In this document: piece by piece, positions 36,034 through 43,125 of the stretch
Layout of the letters: every line of letters begins with the position of its first letter
How positions within the stretch are numbered: the first letter of the stretch is position 1
Assembly (NCBI RefSeq): GCF_000008185.1
Contig: NC_002967.9
Span: 1 to 64,000 of the forward strand
DNA length: 64,000 nucleotides
DNA from: Treponema denticola ATCC 35405
GTDB taxonomy: Bacteria; Spirochaetota; Spirochaetia; Treponematales; Treponemataceae
Reading direction: 5' to 3'
Program-made: the position numbers and the translations under genes
Notes under the pieces: generated by a model
Told to the model about the DNA's origin: nothing
What the model saw: only the letters and a program-made list of their open reading frames with translations
Databases searched by the model: none

Positions 36034-37812
36034 TTATTTTTCCGTATAATATGTTGACTGTATATTAAACATTTCGGCATACTTGCAGCCCTTAGCCATA
36101 AGGCTTTCATGGGTTCCCTCTTCAATAATCTTTCCGTCTTCTATTAAAATAATCCTATCACAAAATCTTGTGGAAGCCAGTCTGTGCGAAATAAAGATTG
36201 AAGTTTTGTTTTGAGTCATTTTATTGTAATGCTCGTATATTTCACTTTCGGCTATCGGGTCTAGGGCTGCAGTAGGCTCATCCAAAATAAGGATGGGAGC
36301 ATCCCTATATAAAACTCGGGCAAGCATTAACCGCTGGTTTTGTCCCCCCGATAAATCGACGGCTTCTTTTCTTGTGCTTTTTACCAAATAAGTATTTTCT
36401 TTTTGAGGAAGTTCTAAAATAGTTTTTTCAAAACCGGAGTCTTTTACGGCTTTTTGAAACTTCATTTCATCATGTGAATCGGAAGAAGCACATATAATAT
36501 TTTTAATTGTTTCAGGAGGTATAAATGTTTCTTGAAAAACCGCTCCAAAAATCGGAAGAAGTTCATCTTGGGAATAGTTCTTTGTATTTTTTCCTCCTAT
36601 AAAAACATCTCCTTGAGTCGGGAAAAATAAATTCATAATCAAATTGATGAGGGTTGTTTTTCCGGCTCCGTTTACTCCGACTATGGCAATTTTTTCGTTT
36701 TGTTTAATATTCAAGTTAATATCTTTTAAAATAAGCTTATCCGATTCAGGATATTTATAAGAAACATTTTTTAATTCTATATTAAAAGAAACCGGCAGCG
36801 GGGCGCCCTTGCTTTTACGGTTATCATTACATGTGTCAAAAAAATTGCGAAGATAATCCAGTTTTAAACTGCCTGTACGCAATTCGGTTATTTGAGTGGA
36901 AAGGGAAATAAGCCAATCCGAAAAACTTGTAATAATAGGGAACAAGAAGACAAATTGAGCTATTCCGATTTTTCCTGTAAATATTTGAGTAATAAGATAA
37001 AAGTATGCAAGGCCGTCTCTAATAAATACAAAAAGGCCTGCGATTAAGTCCCCTAAAAAACGCTTGCCGCTTAATTTCCGCTCCCATCTTCTTCTTTCGT
37101 TGTTGTAGGTTTGGTAGCTTTTAAAAAACCAATCGGACATTTTATATAGTCTTATATCTTTTGCATATTTATAATTGATACTCTTATAAGCAATGTAGTG
37201 CAGCTTACGGTTTACTCCCTTATTTTGTTCGGTTATCTTTTCATCATAATTTGTTAGAAAAATTCCATAGAAATAATTTGTCAAAAATGAAATAAAGATG
37301 ATTAAAATTAAAATAGGTTGTATATTGATGATTAATGGAGCAAATGCAATTATACCTAAAAGACTTGTTAAAAAATTTGCGGTTATATTTGCAGACTGTC
37401 CTGTAATAGCTATATCTCCGGCAATTGCTTCTATTGAAAGGTCGAAGCTTTGAGCAAAGGAAACTGCTGCCATTTTTTCATAGTCAACCTTTATTGCGTG
37501 TTTACGGAGTTCTTTTGAGAACCTTCCTCTTTGGTCTTGCCCCTTCATTTCGAGCAGCCATTTTACGGTTTGTTCTAAAAGCACTGTAACGGCAAGAGCC
37601 ATTGCTATTAAAAGAATTTTTAGCAGATAGGATTGAAGCTCCGTTTTATTTTGTAAACCCTCGATTACAGCCCTCGGTAAAAAAGCTTGCAGGTAAGGCA
37701 TAAGTATTGCAATCGGTACACAAGCAAATATAAGTAAAAATAATAGCTTGTCGGTTTCGGCTATGTTTTTTAATAGATAGCCCCAATTCCGTAAAATACC
37801 TCGTTTTTTCAT
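36034..37812 (-). CDS. ABC exporter half-transporter, first gene of a pair
   Basis: A 592-residue exporter with six membrane helices (about 20-300) and an ATPase domain: Walker A GVNGAGKTT, signature LSGGQ, Walker B ILILDEPTAALDP and FISHRLAS. The motifs are canonical here, whereas the partner has ISGGE, so in the heterodimer one ATP site would have the altered signature. GGAGGAAAT precedes the ATG. Both lie in one leftward unit. No regulator or peptide precursor gene adjoins, and the cargo is unknown. Confidence 0.88.
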   Translation of the reverse strand: MKKRGILRNWGYLLKNIAETDKLLFLLIFACVPIAILMPYLQAFLPRAVIEGLQNKTELQSYLLKILLIAMALAVTVLLEQTVKWLLEMKGQDQRGRFSKELRKHAIKVDYEKMAAVSFAQSFDLSIEAIAGDIAITGQSANITANFLTSLLGIIAFAPLIINIQPILILIIFISFLTNYFYGIFLTNYDEKITEQNKGVNRKLHYIAYKSINYKYAKDIRLYKMSDWFFKSYQTYNNERRRWERKLSGKRFLGDLIAGLFVFIRDGLAYFYLITQIFTGKIGIAQFVFLFPIITSFSDWLISLSTQITELRTGSLKLDYLRNFFDTCNDNRKSKGAPLPVSFNIELKNVSYKYPESDKLILKDINLNIKQNEKIAIVGVNGAGKTTLINLIMNLFFPTQGDVFIGGKNTKNYSQDELLPIFGAVFQETFIPPETIKNIICASSDSHDEMKFQKAVKDSGFEKTILELPQKENTYLVKSTRKEAVDLSGGQNQRLMLARVLYRDAPILILDEPTAALDPIAESEIYEHYNKMTQNKTSIFISHRLASTRFCDRIILIEDGKIIEEGTHESLMAKGCKYAEMFNIQSTYYTEK

Positions 37813-37874
37813 TTTAATTTCCTCCGAATATTTTATATATCTAAAAATCCTTATGAGCTTTTAAAAGATATTAT

Positions 37875-37956
37875 TTATCTTAAAAGCTTTTCAATTTCCT
37901 CTTCCTTATAATATTGAGCTTGGGCATTCCAGAGCTCGTTGTATTTACCCTCTTTG
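37875..37956 (-). pseudogene. remnant 3' end of an ABC half-transporter
   Basis: Translated on the minus strand, this stretch gives KEGKYNELWNAQAQYYKEEE... then a stop, almost identical to the C-terminus of the transporter at 34146-36020, with nucleotide identity starting and ending abruptly. No start or ATPase domain is attached. It lies just upstream of the exporter pair, so it is a leftover of a tandem duplication and deletion, or of a third transporter gene that was lost. Confidence 0.8.
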
Positions 37957-38017
37957 TTTTAATGAGCCTTATTATACAATAAAATTAATATTTTGGGAGA
38001 GAATGGCATAGATGGTA

Positions 38018-38797
38018 TCAAATTTGACGCAAACGGTTTTTTGAAAATATGCAGTGTTTTGAAAAATATATAATTGTGTAAATTAAAATTATAAGACTTA
38101 TCCATTGCGAAGTGGAAAAAAACAGAACTTTTCCTCGTGCGGAGTCATATCTAAGAAATTCCAAGATAAAGCGGATTATGCTATAACAAAATAAATATAT
38201 AAGGACTGTGAGCCTACTTTTATTTTTTAATGTTAAGTATAGTAAAAAAAACGATAATAAAATCAGAAAAAAAGCTTCACATAGCTGGATCGGAAAGAGA
38301 TTTATGCCTTGGGGAGCAAATGAGTTTTTTGGAAAAACTACATTAAAGTATCCGCAGTAAGGAATTCCATAACAACAGCCGGCTAAAAAACAACCTACTC
38401 TTCCAAAAGCATGTATAAGCGGAAGCATAAATATTGATTTTTTTAAATACACCTCTACTTTTATTTTATGTATTTTTTTTATAAAAGGAATTATTAATAG
38501 ACCTCCAATGACTCCTCCATAGAAAACAAAGCCTGATTCTATTAAGCTATGAAAATAGTTTAAGTCGAATATTTTTGACCACTCAATTGAATCTTTGGCT
38601 ATTAAAAGATATAAAAGCTTTGCGCCTATGATTCCGCTTAAAAAAAGGTAGGCTTCAATTATTATAAAATCGTTGATATCCAATTTTTCTTTTTTAATAA
38701 CTATTCCGCCTATTATATTTGCAACGATAATACCAAGAGCAATCATTAACCCATAGGAAGGAATTTCAAATTTAAAAAAAGATATGTAAGGCTGCAT
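38018..38797 (-). CDS. lgt: prolipoprotein diacylglyceryl transferase family protein (variant)
   Basis: 259 residues with about seven membrane helices. The Lgt core HxxGR is present as HAFGRVGCFLAGCCYG near residues 130-145, but the Asn that follows GRxG in E. coli Lgt is Cys here, and the segment is cysteine-rich. The later arginine-rich FILEFLRYD motif is retained. Lgt adds diacylglycerol to the lipobox Cys of lipoproteins. This sequence belongs to the GRxGCFxxGCCYG branch, which may be a true Lgt or a paralogue with another acceptor. It follows the small membrane gene at 38925 but has a terminator between. Confidence 0.75.
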   Translation of the reverse strand: MQPYISFFKFEIPSYGLMIALGIIVANIIGGIVIKKEKLDINDFIIIEAYLFLSGIIGAKLLYLLIAKDSIEWSKIFDLNYFHSLIESGFVFYGGVIGGLLIIPFIKKIHKIKVEVYLKKSIFMLPLIHAFGRVGCFLAGCCYGIPYCGYFNVVFPKNSFAPQGINLFPIQLCEAFFLILLSFFLLYLTLKNKSRLTVLIYLFCYSIIRFILEFLRYDSARGKVLFFSTSQWISLIILIYTIIYFSKHCIFSKNRLRQI

Positions 38798-38828
38798 ATT
38801 AATTGAATGATGGTGTTTTATAAATGAA

Positions 38829-38863
38829 AATAGATAATCGAATTAAATATTCGACTATCTATT
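38829..38863 (-). terminator. terminator of the small membrane protein gene
   Basis: AATAGATAATCGAAT (38829-38843) and ATTCGACTATCTATT (38849-38863) pair with one mismatch; TTTTC follows the stem on the minus strand. Confidence 0.6.
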
Positions 38864-38924
38864 CTTAATTGTAAAGATTATCTTGCCACGAATTATAGTT
38901 TTGGTCTAATTTTGTTAGATATCT

Positions 38925-39185
38925 TTACATAGTTGATAAAGCAGCTGCAGTTCCTGCAAGGCACGCAAAGCATGCAATCCATAATATAACTCCCAGCAGC
39001 AGAGCTATAATGGACAAAACAAGACCCGCGGTCGAAATCCCCTTAGATTCAGGATTTTTTCTGCCAAGTGCACCGAAAATTATACCTAGAATTGCAAGAA
39101 TTGAGCCAAACCAACCAAGAGAGCCTCCGGAAACTACTCCGATTACAAGGGCAATAATACCCAATACCAAAGATGCGACAGCCAT
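38925..39185 (-). CDS. small two-domain membrane protein, DUF4190-like
   Basis: 86 residues: two hydrophobic repeats, each starting with the pattern A-x-L-V-L-G/S-I-I-A-L (MAVASLVLGIIALV and STAGLVLSIIALLL), separated by a charged GRKNPESKG turn. The pattern matches the DUF4190-type small membrane proteins with no known activity. AAGGAGG precedes the ATG, with a TTGATA-17-TATACT promoter and a terminator of its own. It lies between the Lgt-family gene and the atc operon. Confidence 0.75.
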   Translation of the reverse strand: MAVASLVLGIIALVIGVVSGGSLGWFGSILAILGIIFGALGRKNPESKGISTAGLVLSIIALLLGVILWIACFACLAGTAAALSTM

Positions 39186-39210
39186 TAAGAACCTCCTTAA
39201 ATTATTTCTC

Positions 39211-39239
39211 AGTATAGTCTAAAAAATAAAATTTATCAA
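39211..39239 (-). promoter_or_regulatory. predicted promoter of the small membrane protein gene
   Basis: TTGATA (39234-39239), 17 bp, TATACT (39211-39216) on the minus strand, with a short leader and strong ribosome site. Confidence 0.7.
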
Positions 39240-39320
39240 GTACAAATTACTTTCTATTAAAAAATATAAAAGAAAAAAATCAAATCGGTACATATGTAGT
39301 TTGAAATGTTTAGTTTTTGG

Positions 39321-40067
39321 CTATAAAACATTCGGAAGATTAGGGAGCAAAACAAGCGGAAACATGATTTCGACGGCGAAAGCTCCTTCTTCGCTTTGGC
39401 GGTTTATAAAGGCAGAATATTTTTTTACTATAGCATCGATGCGTCCTGAGCCGAAGCCGTGATCTTTACCTTCTTTTGTTGTAAGAAATTTTCCTTGAGT
39501 CTTTTTGCGGCGGCCCTCGCAAGAATTTGTAAACGATATATAGAGGTTGTCGTTTAATTTTCTTATGTACACCCTTATAAATCTTTTCTCTTTTTCTTTT
39601 AGACTTAAAGCACCCTCAATGGCATTATCAAAAAGATTTCCTATTATTACGCAAAGTTCAAGGTCGCTTAAGGCTATGTTTTCAGGAATGGAGGCTTTTA
39701 TGTTTAGTTTTATATCATGGGAAAGAGCGATAGCGGCCTTCGTATTTAAGATTGCATCGCTCATCAGGTTTCCGGTTTTTATTACACTGTCTACCTTAAT
39801 CAAGTCTTCGGTCAAATTGTTTAAATAGCTTTCAAGTTCATCATAGTTTTTAAATTCAAGATAGGCCTTCATAACTTGAATATGATTATGAAAGTCATGC
39901 CGCCAGCCGCGCATTTTTTTATAGATGGAATCTACATCCTCGTAGTATTTATTGATAAGGCCGTTTTCAAAATCATCAAAACGCTTATTGACGGCTCTTC
40001 TAATTAAAAAGTACAGAAGTATAAACAGCAAGAGGATTGAGCTTAAAACAAGTATAAAAATGAACAT
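39321..40067 (-). CDS. atcS: sensor histidine kinase of the AtcRS system
   Basis: A 248-residue, short kinase of the AgrC/NatK GHKL type. One N-terminal membrane helix (about 3-22) is followed by a coil and the phospho-acceptor region WRHDFHNHIQ (likely H57), then the GHKL ATPase with the N-box NLFDNAIEGA and a G-loop around GSGR. The C-terminus ends in a hydrophobic tail. It lacks a large sensor domain, so the signal may come through the helix or a partner. Its ATG overlaps the regulator stop (TGATG). I recall the T. denticola AtcR/AtcS LytTR system, reported to be growth-phase controlled; the match is by position and domains. Confidence 0.85.
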   Translation of the reverse strand: MFIFILVLSSILLLFILLYFLIRRAVNKRFDDFENGLINKYYEDVDSIYKKMRGWRHDFHNHIQVMKAYLEFKNYDELESYLNNLTEDLIKVDSVIKTGNLMSDAILNTKAAIALSHDIKLNIKASIPENIALSDLELCVIIGNLFDNAIEGALSLKEKEKRFIRVYIRKLNDNLYISFTNSCEGRRKKTQGKFLTTKEGKDHGFGSGRIDAIVKKYSAFINRQSEEGAFAVEIMFPLVLLPNLPNVL

Positions 40068-40786
40068 CAGGTTTCTCCTTGGGTAAAAAAGCCGATAAAA
40101 AGAGTGTTGACATTTTTATATTCCCTGCGGCTTATCGGAATTAAAGTATTATCTGCAAGGACGGCCTTGTCTTTTTGAAGCTGCCTTATGTGCATCAGGT
40201 TTGCGATAAAGGCTCTGTGAGTTTTTACAAATAGTTTGGAATTTAGCTTTTCTTCCGCCTCCGATAAATTCATCCTTGTTATGTACTCGCTTTTTAAAGT
40301 TTTTATTTTTAGATTATGCGAAATAGATTCTATAAAAACAATTTCAGATTGCTTTAATGTTGTAAGGCGGCCTTCGCATGAAAAGACAAAATTTTCTTCT
40401 TTAACTTTATCCTGCTTTTTTAAGGCTCGATCCAAGCAATCAAAAAGTTTTTCTTTTTTTACAGGCTTTAAAAGATAGTGCAAGGCTTCGACATCGTAGC
40501 CTTCCTGCATATAGTCGGGTATACCTGTTATAAAGATGATAACGGCATCGCTTTTTGTTTTTCTTATTTTTTTGGCAAGTTCGATACCGCTTATCCTAGA
40601 CATCTGTATATCCAATAAGATTATATCTATATCGGAAAGCTCTTCAAATTCAAACCAAAACTGTTCGCCTGAAGAAAAAAGTTTAATTTCCGGCAAAAGA
40701 TTATTTTTATTTGCCCATTCGTTTGCATAGTCCTTTAGGAGTCTGGATTGAACTTCATTATCTTCGATGACGGCTATTTTAAGCAT
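40067..40786 (-). CDS. atcR: LytTR-family response regulator of the AtcRS system
   Basis: 239 residues: a receiver domain (phospho-Asp D59 in IILLDIQMS, Lys near 107 in LLKPVKK) and a C-terminal LytTR DNA-binding domain starting near 140 (IVFIESISHNLKI, later FVKTHRAFIANLMHI and LIPISRREY). LytTR regulators bind two direct repeats spaced about one to two helical turns upstream of target promoters. It is overlapped by the kinase gene and preceded 16 bp upstream by a membrane-anchored protein, so a three-gene unit is likely. Targets are not identified here. Confidence 0.9.
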   Translation of the reverse strand: MLKIAVIEDNEVQSRLLKDYANEWANKNNLLPEIKLFSSGEQFWFEFEELSDIDIILLDIQMSRISGIELAKKIRKTKSDAVIIFITGIPDYMQEGYDVEALHYLLKPVKKEKLFDCLDRALKKQDKVKEENFVFSCEGRLTTLKQSEIVFIESISHNLKIKTLKSEYITRMNLSEAEEKLNSKLFVKTHRAFIANLMHIRQLQKDKAVLADNTLIPISRREYKNVNTLFIGFFTQGET

Positions 40787-40802
40787 GGTTTTTCTAATCT
40801 TA

Positions 40803-41540
40803 TCAATAGAAAGAAATATATTTCTCCGGAACTTCTTGTTCGGCTGACTTTAATTTAGTTTTTTTATTTAAATTAATATCATATAAAAAGAATGTCAAAA
40901 GGCTTCCGTCATATTCAGTAAATAAGAGTTGGTTATTGTCTGTAATTCTAACTTTATATACTGAGTTTGAAATTTTAATTAAATTTTTACCGTCATAGTC
41001 GGAAATATATAAGGCTATATTATCTTCCGAATTTAGAGTCTTATCATTATTTGTGTCTTCATTTACAACAGCATAAATATTTTTATCGCAATAAATATCC
41101 TTTCCGGTTTTTTCTTCAGCAAATTTATATTTATATATAAAAATATTTGAGTCAAATAATTTAGACTCTTCATAACTTATATCTTTTATAAAGATAAAGT
41201 TGGTGATTCCTTCGTTATGTGTTTTCCCTGAAAAACTTAAACTCGATTTAATGGATGATGCAGATATATCATCATACAACCCATCGGCTTTTATTTTTGA
41301 GCTTTTAAGATTAAAGACAAAAACATCTTTTAGCTTTTTATTGAATTCTATATATTCCCGTATCTCCTCTTTTGTATCGTCTTCAACAATTGTTACTGCA
41401 TTTGATACAGTATGGCTGCCGCTAAATGGGTTAAATATGTTTATCATAACAATAGCCCATGTAATAATTCCCAAAATCAAGAAAATAAAAATTAATACAA
41501 AATCAATTTTTTTGATTAATTCAAACGATATTTTTTTCAT
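40803..41540 (-). CDS. membrane-anchored protein with an EF-hand-like loop, first gene of the atc operon
   Basis: 245 residues. A basic N-terminus and one membrane helix (about 13-36) are followed by an extracytoplasmic domain of about 200 residues, largely beta. Near residue 160 lies DTNNDKTLNSED, which fits a calcium-binding EF-hand or dockerin loop (D-x-N-x-D...D), followed by DYDGKN, another acidic turn. It is the first gene of the unit, transcribed with atcR and atcS. As the kinase has almost no sensor domain, this protein may be the signal receptor; that is inference. GGAGGAAAA precedes the ATG. Confidence 0.65.
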   Translation of the reverse strand: MKKISFELIKKIDFVLIFIFLILGIITWAIVMINIFNPFSGSHTVSNAVTIVEDDTKEEIREYIEFNKKLKDVFVFNLKSSKIKADGLYDDISASSIKSSLSFSGKTHNEGITNFIFIKDISYEESKLFDSNIFIYKYKFAEEKTGKDIYCDKNIYAVVNEDTNNDKTLNSEDNIALYISDYDGKNLIKISNSVYKVRITDNNQLLFTEYDGSLLTFFLYDINLNKKTKLKSAEQEVPEKYISFY

Positions 41541-41593
41541 TTTTCCTCCAGAGCACAGCAGTGGTGCATCTACCGAACATTAAACTTGCCGGT

Positions 41594-41622
41594 ATGATAC
41601 ATTAAAATATCAGGTTTTTCAA
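41594..41622 (-). promoter_or_regulatory. predicted promoter of the atc operon
   Basis: TTGAAA (41617-41622), 17 bp, TATCAT (41594-41599) on the minus strand, about 50 nt before the first ATG. I found no convincing LytTR direct repeats nearby. Confidence 0.5.
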
Positions 41623-41669
41623 GTAATCGCATTGCATCTATGTTATTATCAGTTGGTATACGCCATCGG

Positions 41670-42110
41670 CTACGTATCTATGCGGCAGATGTCAGTCAGA
41701 GCTTTATTTCGATATACCAAATCGTCTCTCGAAGTAAACCCCATCTTTTCCCAAAAATCATTTCCGCTTTTATTTTTACCGAATACAACCAATGCAACTT
41801 TGACTATGCCGATTTTCTTTAAAGCTTTCAAGGCGGCGGACAAAAGCTGTGCACCTATTCCTTGCTTGCGGCATTCGGGGATGACAGCCAGATGATATAT
41901 GTATCCCCTGCGTCCATCATTTCCGGTCAAGATGACTCCGATAATTTTTTCTCCGCTTTCAGCAACAAAACATGTTTCGGGATTGCGTATTAAAAATTTA
42001 GTAATACCTTCTTTTGAATCGTCTATAGTATTAAGCCCCATCCCTATACACGACATCCACAGCGCATATACAGCATCGTAGTCATTCGCAGTCATAATCC
42101 TTATGTTCAC
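41670..42110 (-). CDS. GNAT-family N-acetyltransferase
   Basis: 146 residues starting at GTG, with AAGGAGAG 9 nt upstream. It is a single GNAT domain: DYDAVYALW at the start, the acetyl-CoA loop VIPECRKQGIGAQLL near residues 77-91, and FWEKMGFTSRDDL near the end. The size and motif set resemble RimI-like or small-molecule acetyltransferases; the acceptor is unknown. It lies downstream of the AbrB/PIN locus and could be its distal gene, the gap being 40 bp after a 21-codon frame. Confidence 0.82.
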   Translation of the reverse strand: MNIRIMTANDYDAVYALWMSCIGMGLNTIDDSKEGITKFLIRNPETCFVAESGEKIIGVILTGNDGRRGYIYHLAVIPECRKQGIGAQLLSAALKALKKIGIVKVALVVFGKNKSGNDFWEKMGFTSRDDLVYRNKALTDICRIDT

Positions 42111-42149
42111 AGTTATACTCTCCTTAACTCTTTTCTCTACTTTTTTCTC

Positions 42150-42215
42150 TTATATTCTCAACAAGACTTCTTCCTTATCCATATATGTTTCCATCATTTC
42201 AAATGAATCTTTCAT
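42150..42215 (-). CDS. possible 21-residue peptide with a strong ribosome site
   Basis: GGAGGTAAAT directly precedes an ATG at 42215 opening a 21-codon frame (MKDSFEMMETYMDKEEVLLRI, written here as residues 1-20 MKDSFEMMETYMDKEEVLLR plus I) that ends at TAA 42150-42152, between the PIN gene and the GNAT gene. The ribosome site is better than most in the window. It could be a real small protein, a leader peptide, or the start of a gene truncated by deletion. There is no composition or homology support. Confidence 0.3.
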   Translation of the reverse strand: MKDSFEMMETYMDKEEVLLRI

Positions 42216-42224
42216 ATTTACCTC

Positions 42225-42644
42225 CTAAATATATCCATACTTTTCTGCAATCAATTCGAAATATTTTGATGGTGTAAAAATTAACGGTTTATCAATTTTT
42301 ACATCTTCAAAATCCTTGTCTCCCGTAATCAAAATATCTGAATCAGATAAAATTGCGGATACAAGAACCGGCAAATCTTTTATATCACGAACTTTTGGAT
42401 ATTTATTTTCATCAATTGTATCGGGACTCTTAAATTCTTCAAAAGTAATTCCATCAAAGAAAATACCCAATAACTCTTTTTTAAATGGAAATTTATTTTC
42501 AAAAACTTTTTTGCATTCTTCCTTTGTATATGAAGAAATTATTACCGTATGATTTTCAAGCAAATGAGAAAAAACTTTAGCAACCTTACCATCAGGGAAA
42601 AGTATCGCAGAAATCACAATGTTTGAATCTATGAAAATCCTCAA
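42225..42644 (-). CDS. PIN-domain toxin
   Basis: 139 residues. The PIN fold opens with IFIDSNIVISAI (first acidic Asp near residue 5) and has acidic residues near 45 (ECKKVFE) and ITGDKDFEDV near 107-116 for Mg2+ binding. PIN toxins are ribonucleases that cut specific tRNAs or rRNA. It overlaps the preceding AbrB-like gene by 4 nt (ATGA), the classical order antitoxin then toxin. It is of the PIN_3 type often paired with AbrB/MazE-type antitoxins. Activity is inferred. Confidence 0.82.
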   Translation of the reverse strand: MRIFIDSNIVISAILFPDGKVAKVFSHLLENHTVIISSYTKEECKKVFENKFPFKKELLGIFFDGITFEEFKSPDTIDENKYPKVRDIKDLPVLVSAILSDSDILITGDKDFEDVKIDKPLIFTPSKYFELIAEKYGYI

Positions 42645-42889
42645 CTCTTTTTCCTTAGCTCTTTAATATAAGCAATAACGTCATCTTCTGTTTGAAAGCC
42701 GGCTTTTTCTGCTTCTCCTTGCATTTGAGTCTGAATATTTGCTAAAGTTATTTGAGAAGCATTTGTAATATAAACTTTTCCTCTGCTTTCTTCAAAAAAG
42801 ACTTTATCGCCGGTTTTTAATCCGAGCATATTTCTTATCGCAAGCGGAATTGTAATCTGACCCTTAGATGTTAGTTTTGCAAGTTCCAT
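42641..42889 (-). CDS. AbrB/MazE-type antitoxin
   Basis: 82 residues with a SpoVT-AbrB swapped-hairpin domain in residues 1-45 (LTSKGQITIPLAIRNMLGLK is the diagnostic strand-turn-strand region) and a variable C-terminus that should bind and mask the PIN toxin. It leads the toxin gene by a 4-nt overlap and probably autoregulates the TTGACA-18-TATAAT promoter upstream. GGAGGCG lies 5 nt before the ATG. Confidence 0.85.
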   Translation of the reverse strand: MELAKLTSKGQITIPLAIRNMLGLKTGDKVFFEESRGKVYITNASQITLANIQTQMQGEAEKAGFQTEDDVIAYIKELRKKS

Positions 42890-42920
42890 AAAACGCCTCC
42901 TTACTTTCCTTACTCATACT

Positions 42921-42950
42921 ATTATATAATAATTAATTACTTTCTGTCAA
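42921..42950 (-). promoter_or_regulatory. predicted promoter of the antitoxin-toxin operon
   Basis: TTGACA (42945-42950), 18 bp, TATAAT (42921-42926) on the minus strand, near consensus, with a leader of about 30 nt ending in GGAGGCG. An AbrB-type antitoxin would be expected to bind here. Confidence 0.7.
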
Positions 42951-43033
42951 TAATTTGTATTAAATATTTTTATCCTATTTATTTGAAAAATTTATTCTTA
43001 TGAAGTCTTCGATTTCTTTTTCTTTTAGAATTG

Positions 43034-43080
43034 CACATTTAACTTCGGTACGGAAATTCCGAAGGCCGAAGTTAAATGTG
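43034..43080. repeat. compound hairpin downstream of fabF
   Basis: A perfect 15-bp stem, CACATTTAACTTCGG (43034-43048) with CCGAAGTTAAATGTG (43066-43080), encloses a second 5-bp stem CGGAA/TTCCG. There is no U-tract on the fabF side, so it is not a textbook terminator. It could be a mobile miniature element or a processing signal. Confidence 0.6.
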
Positions 43081-43125
43081 TTGTTTCGGTTTTAGCTTAT
43101 CTAATTAGAGTTTTTTAAAAAGTCA

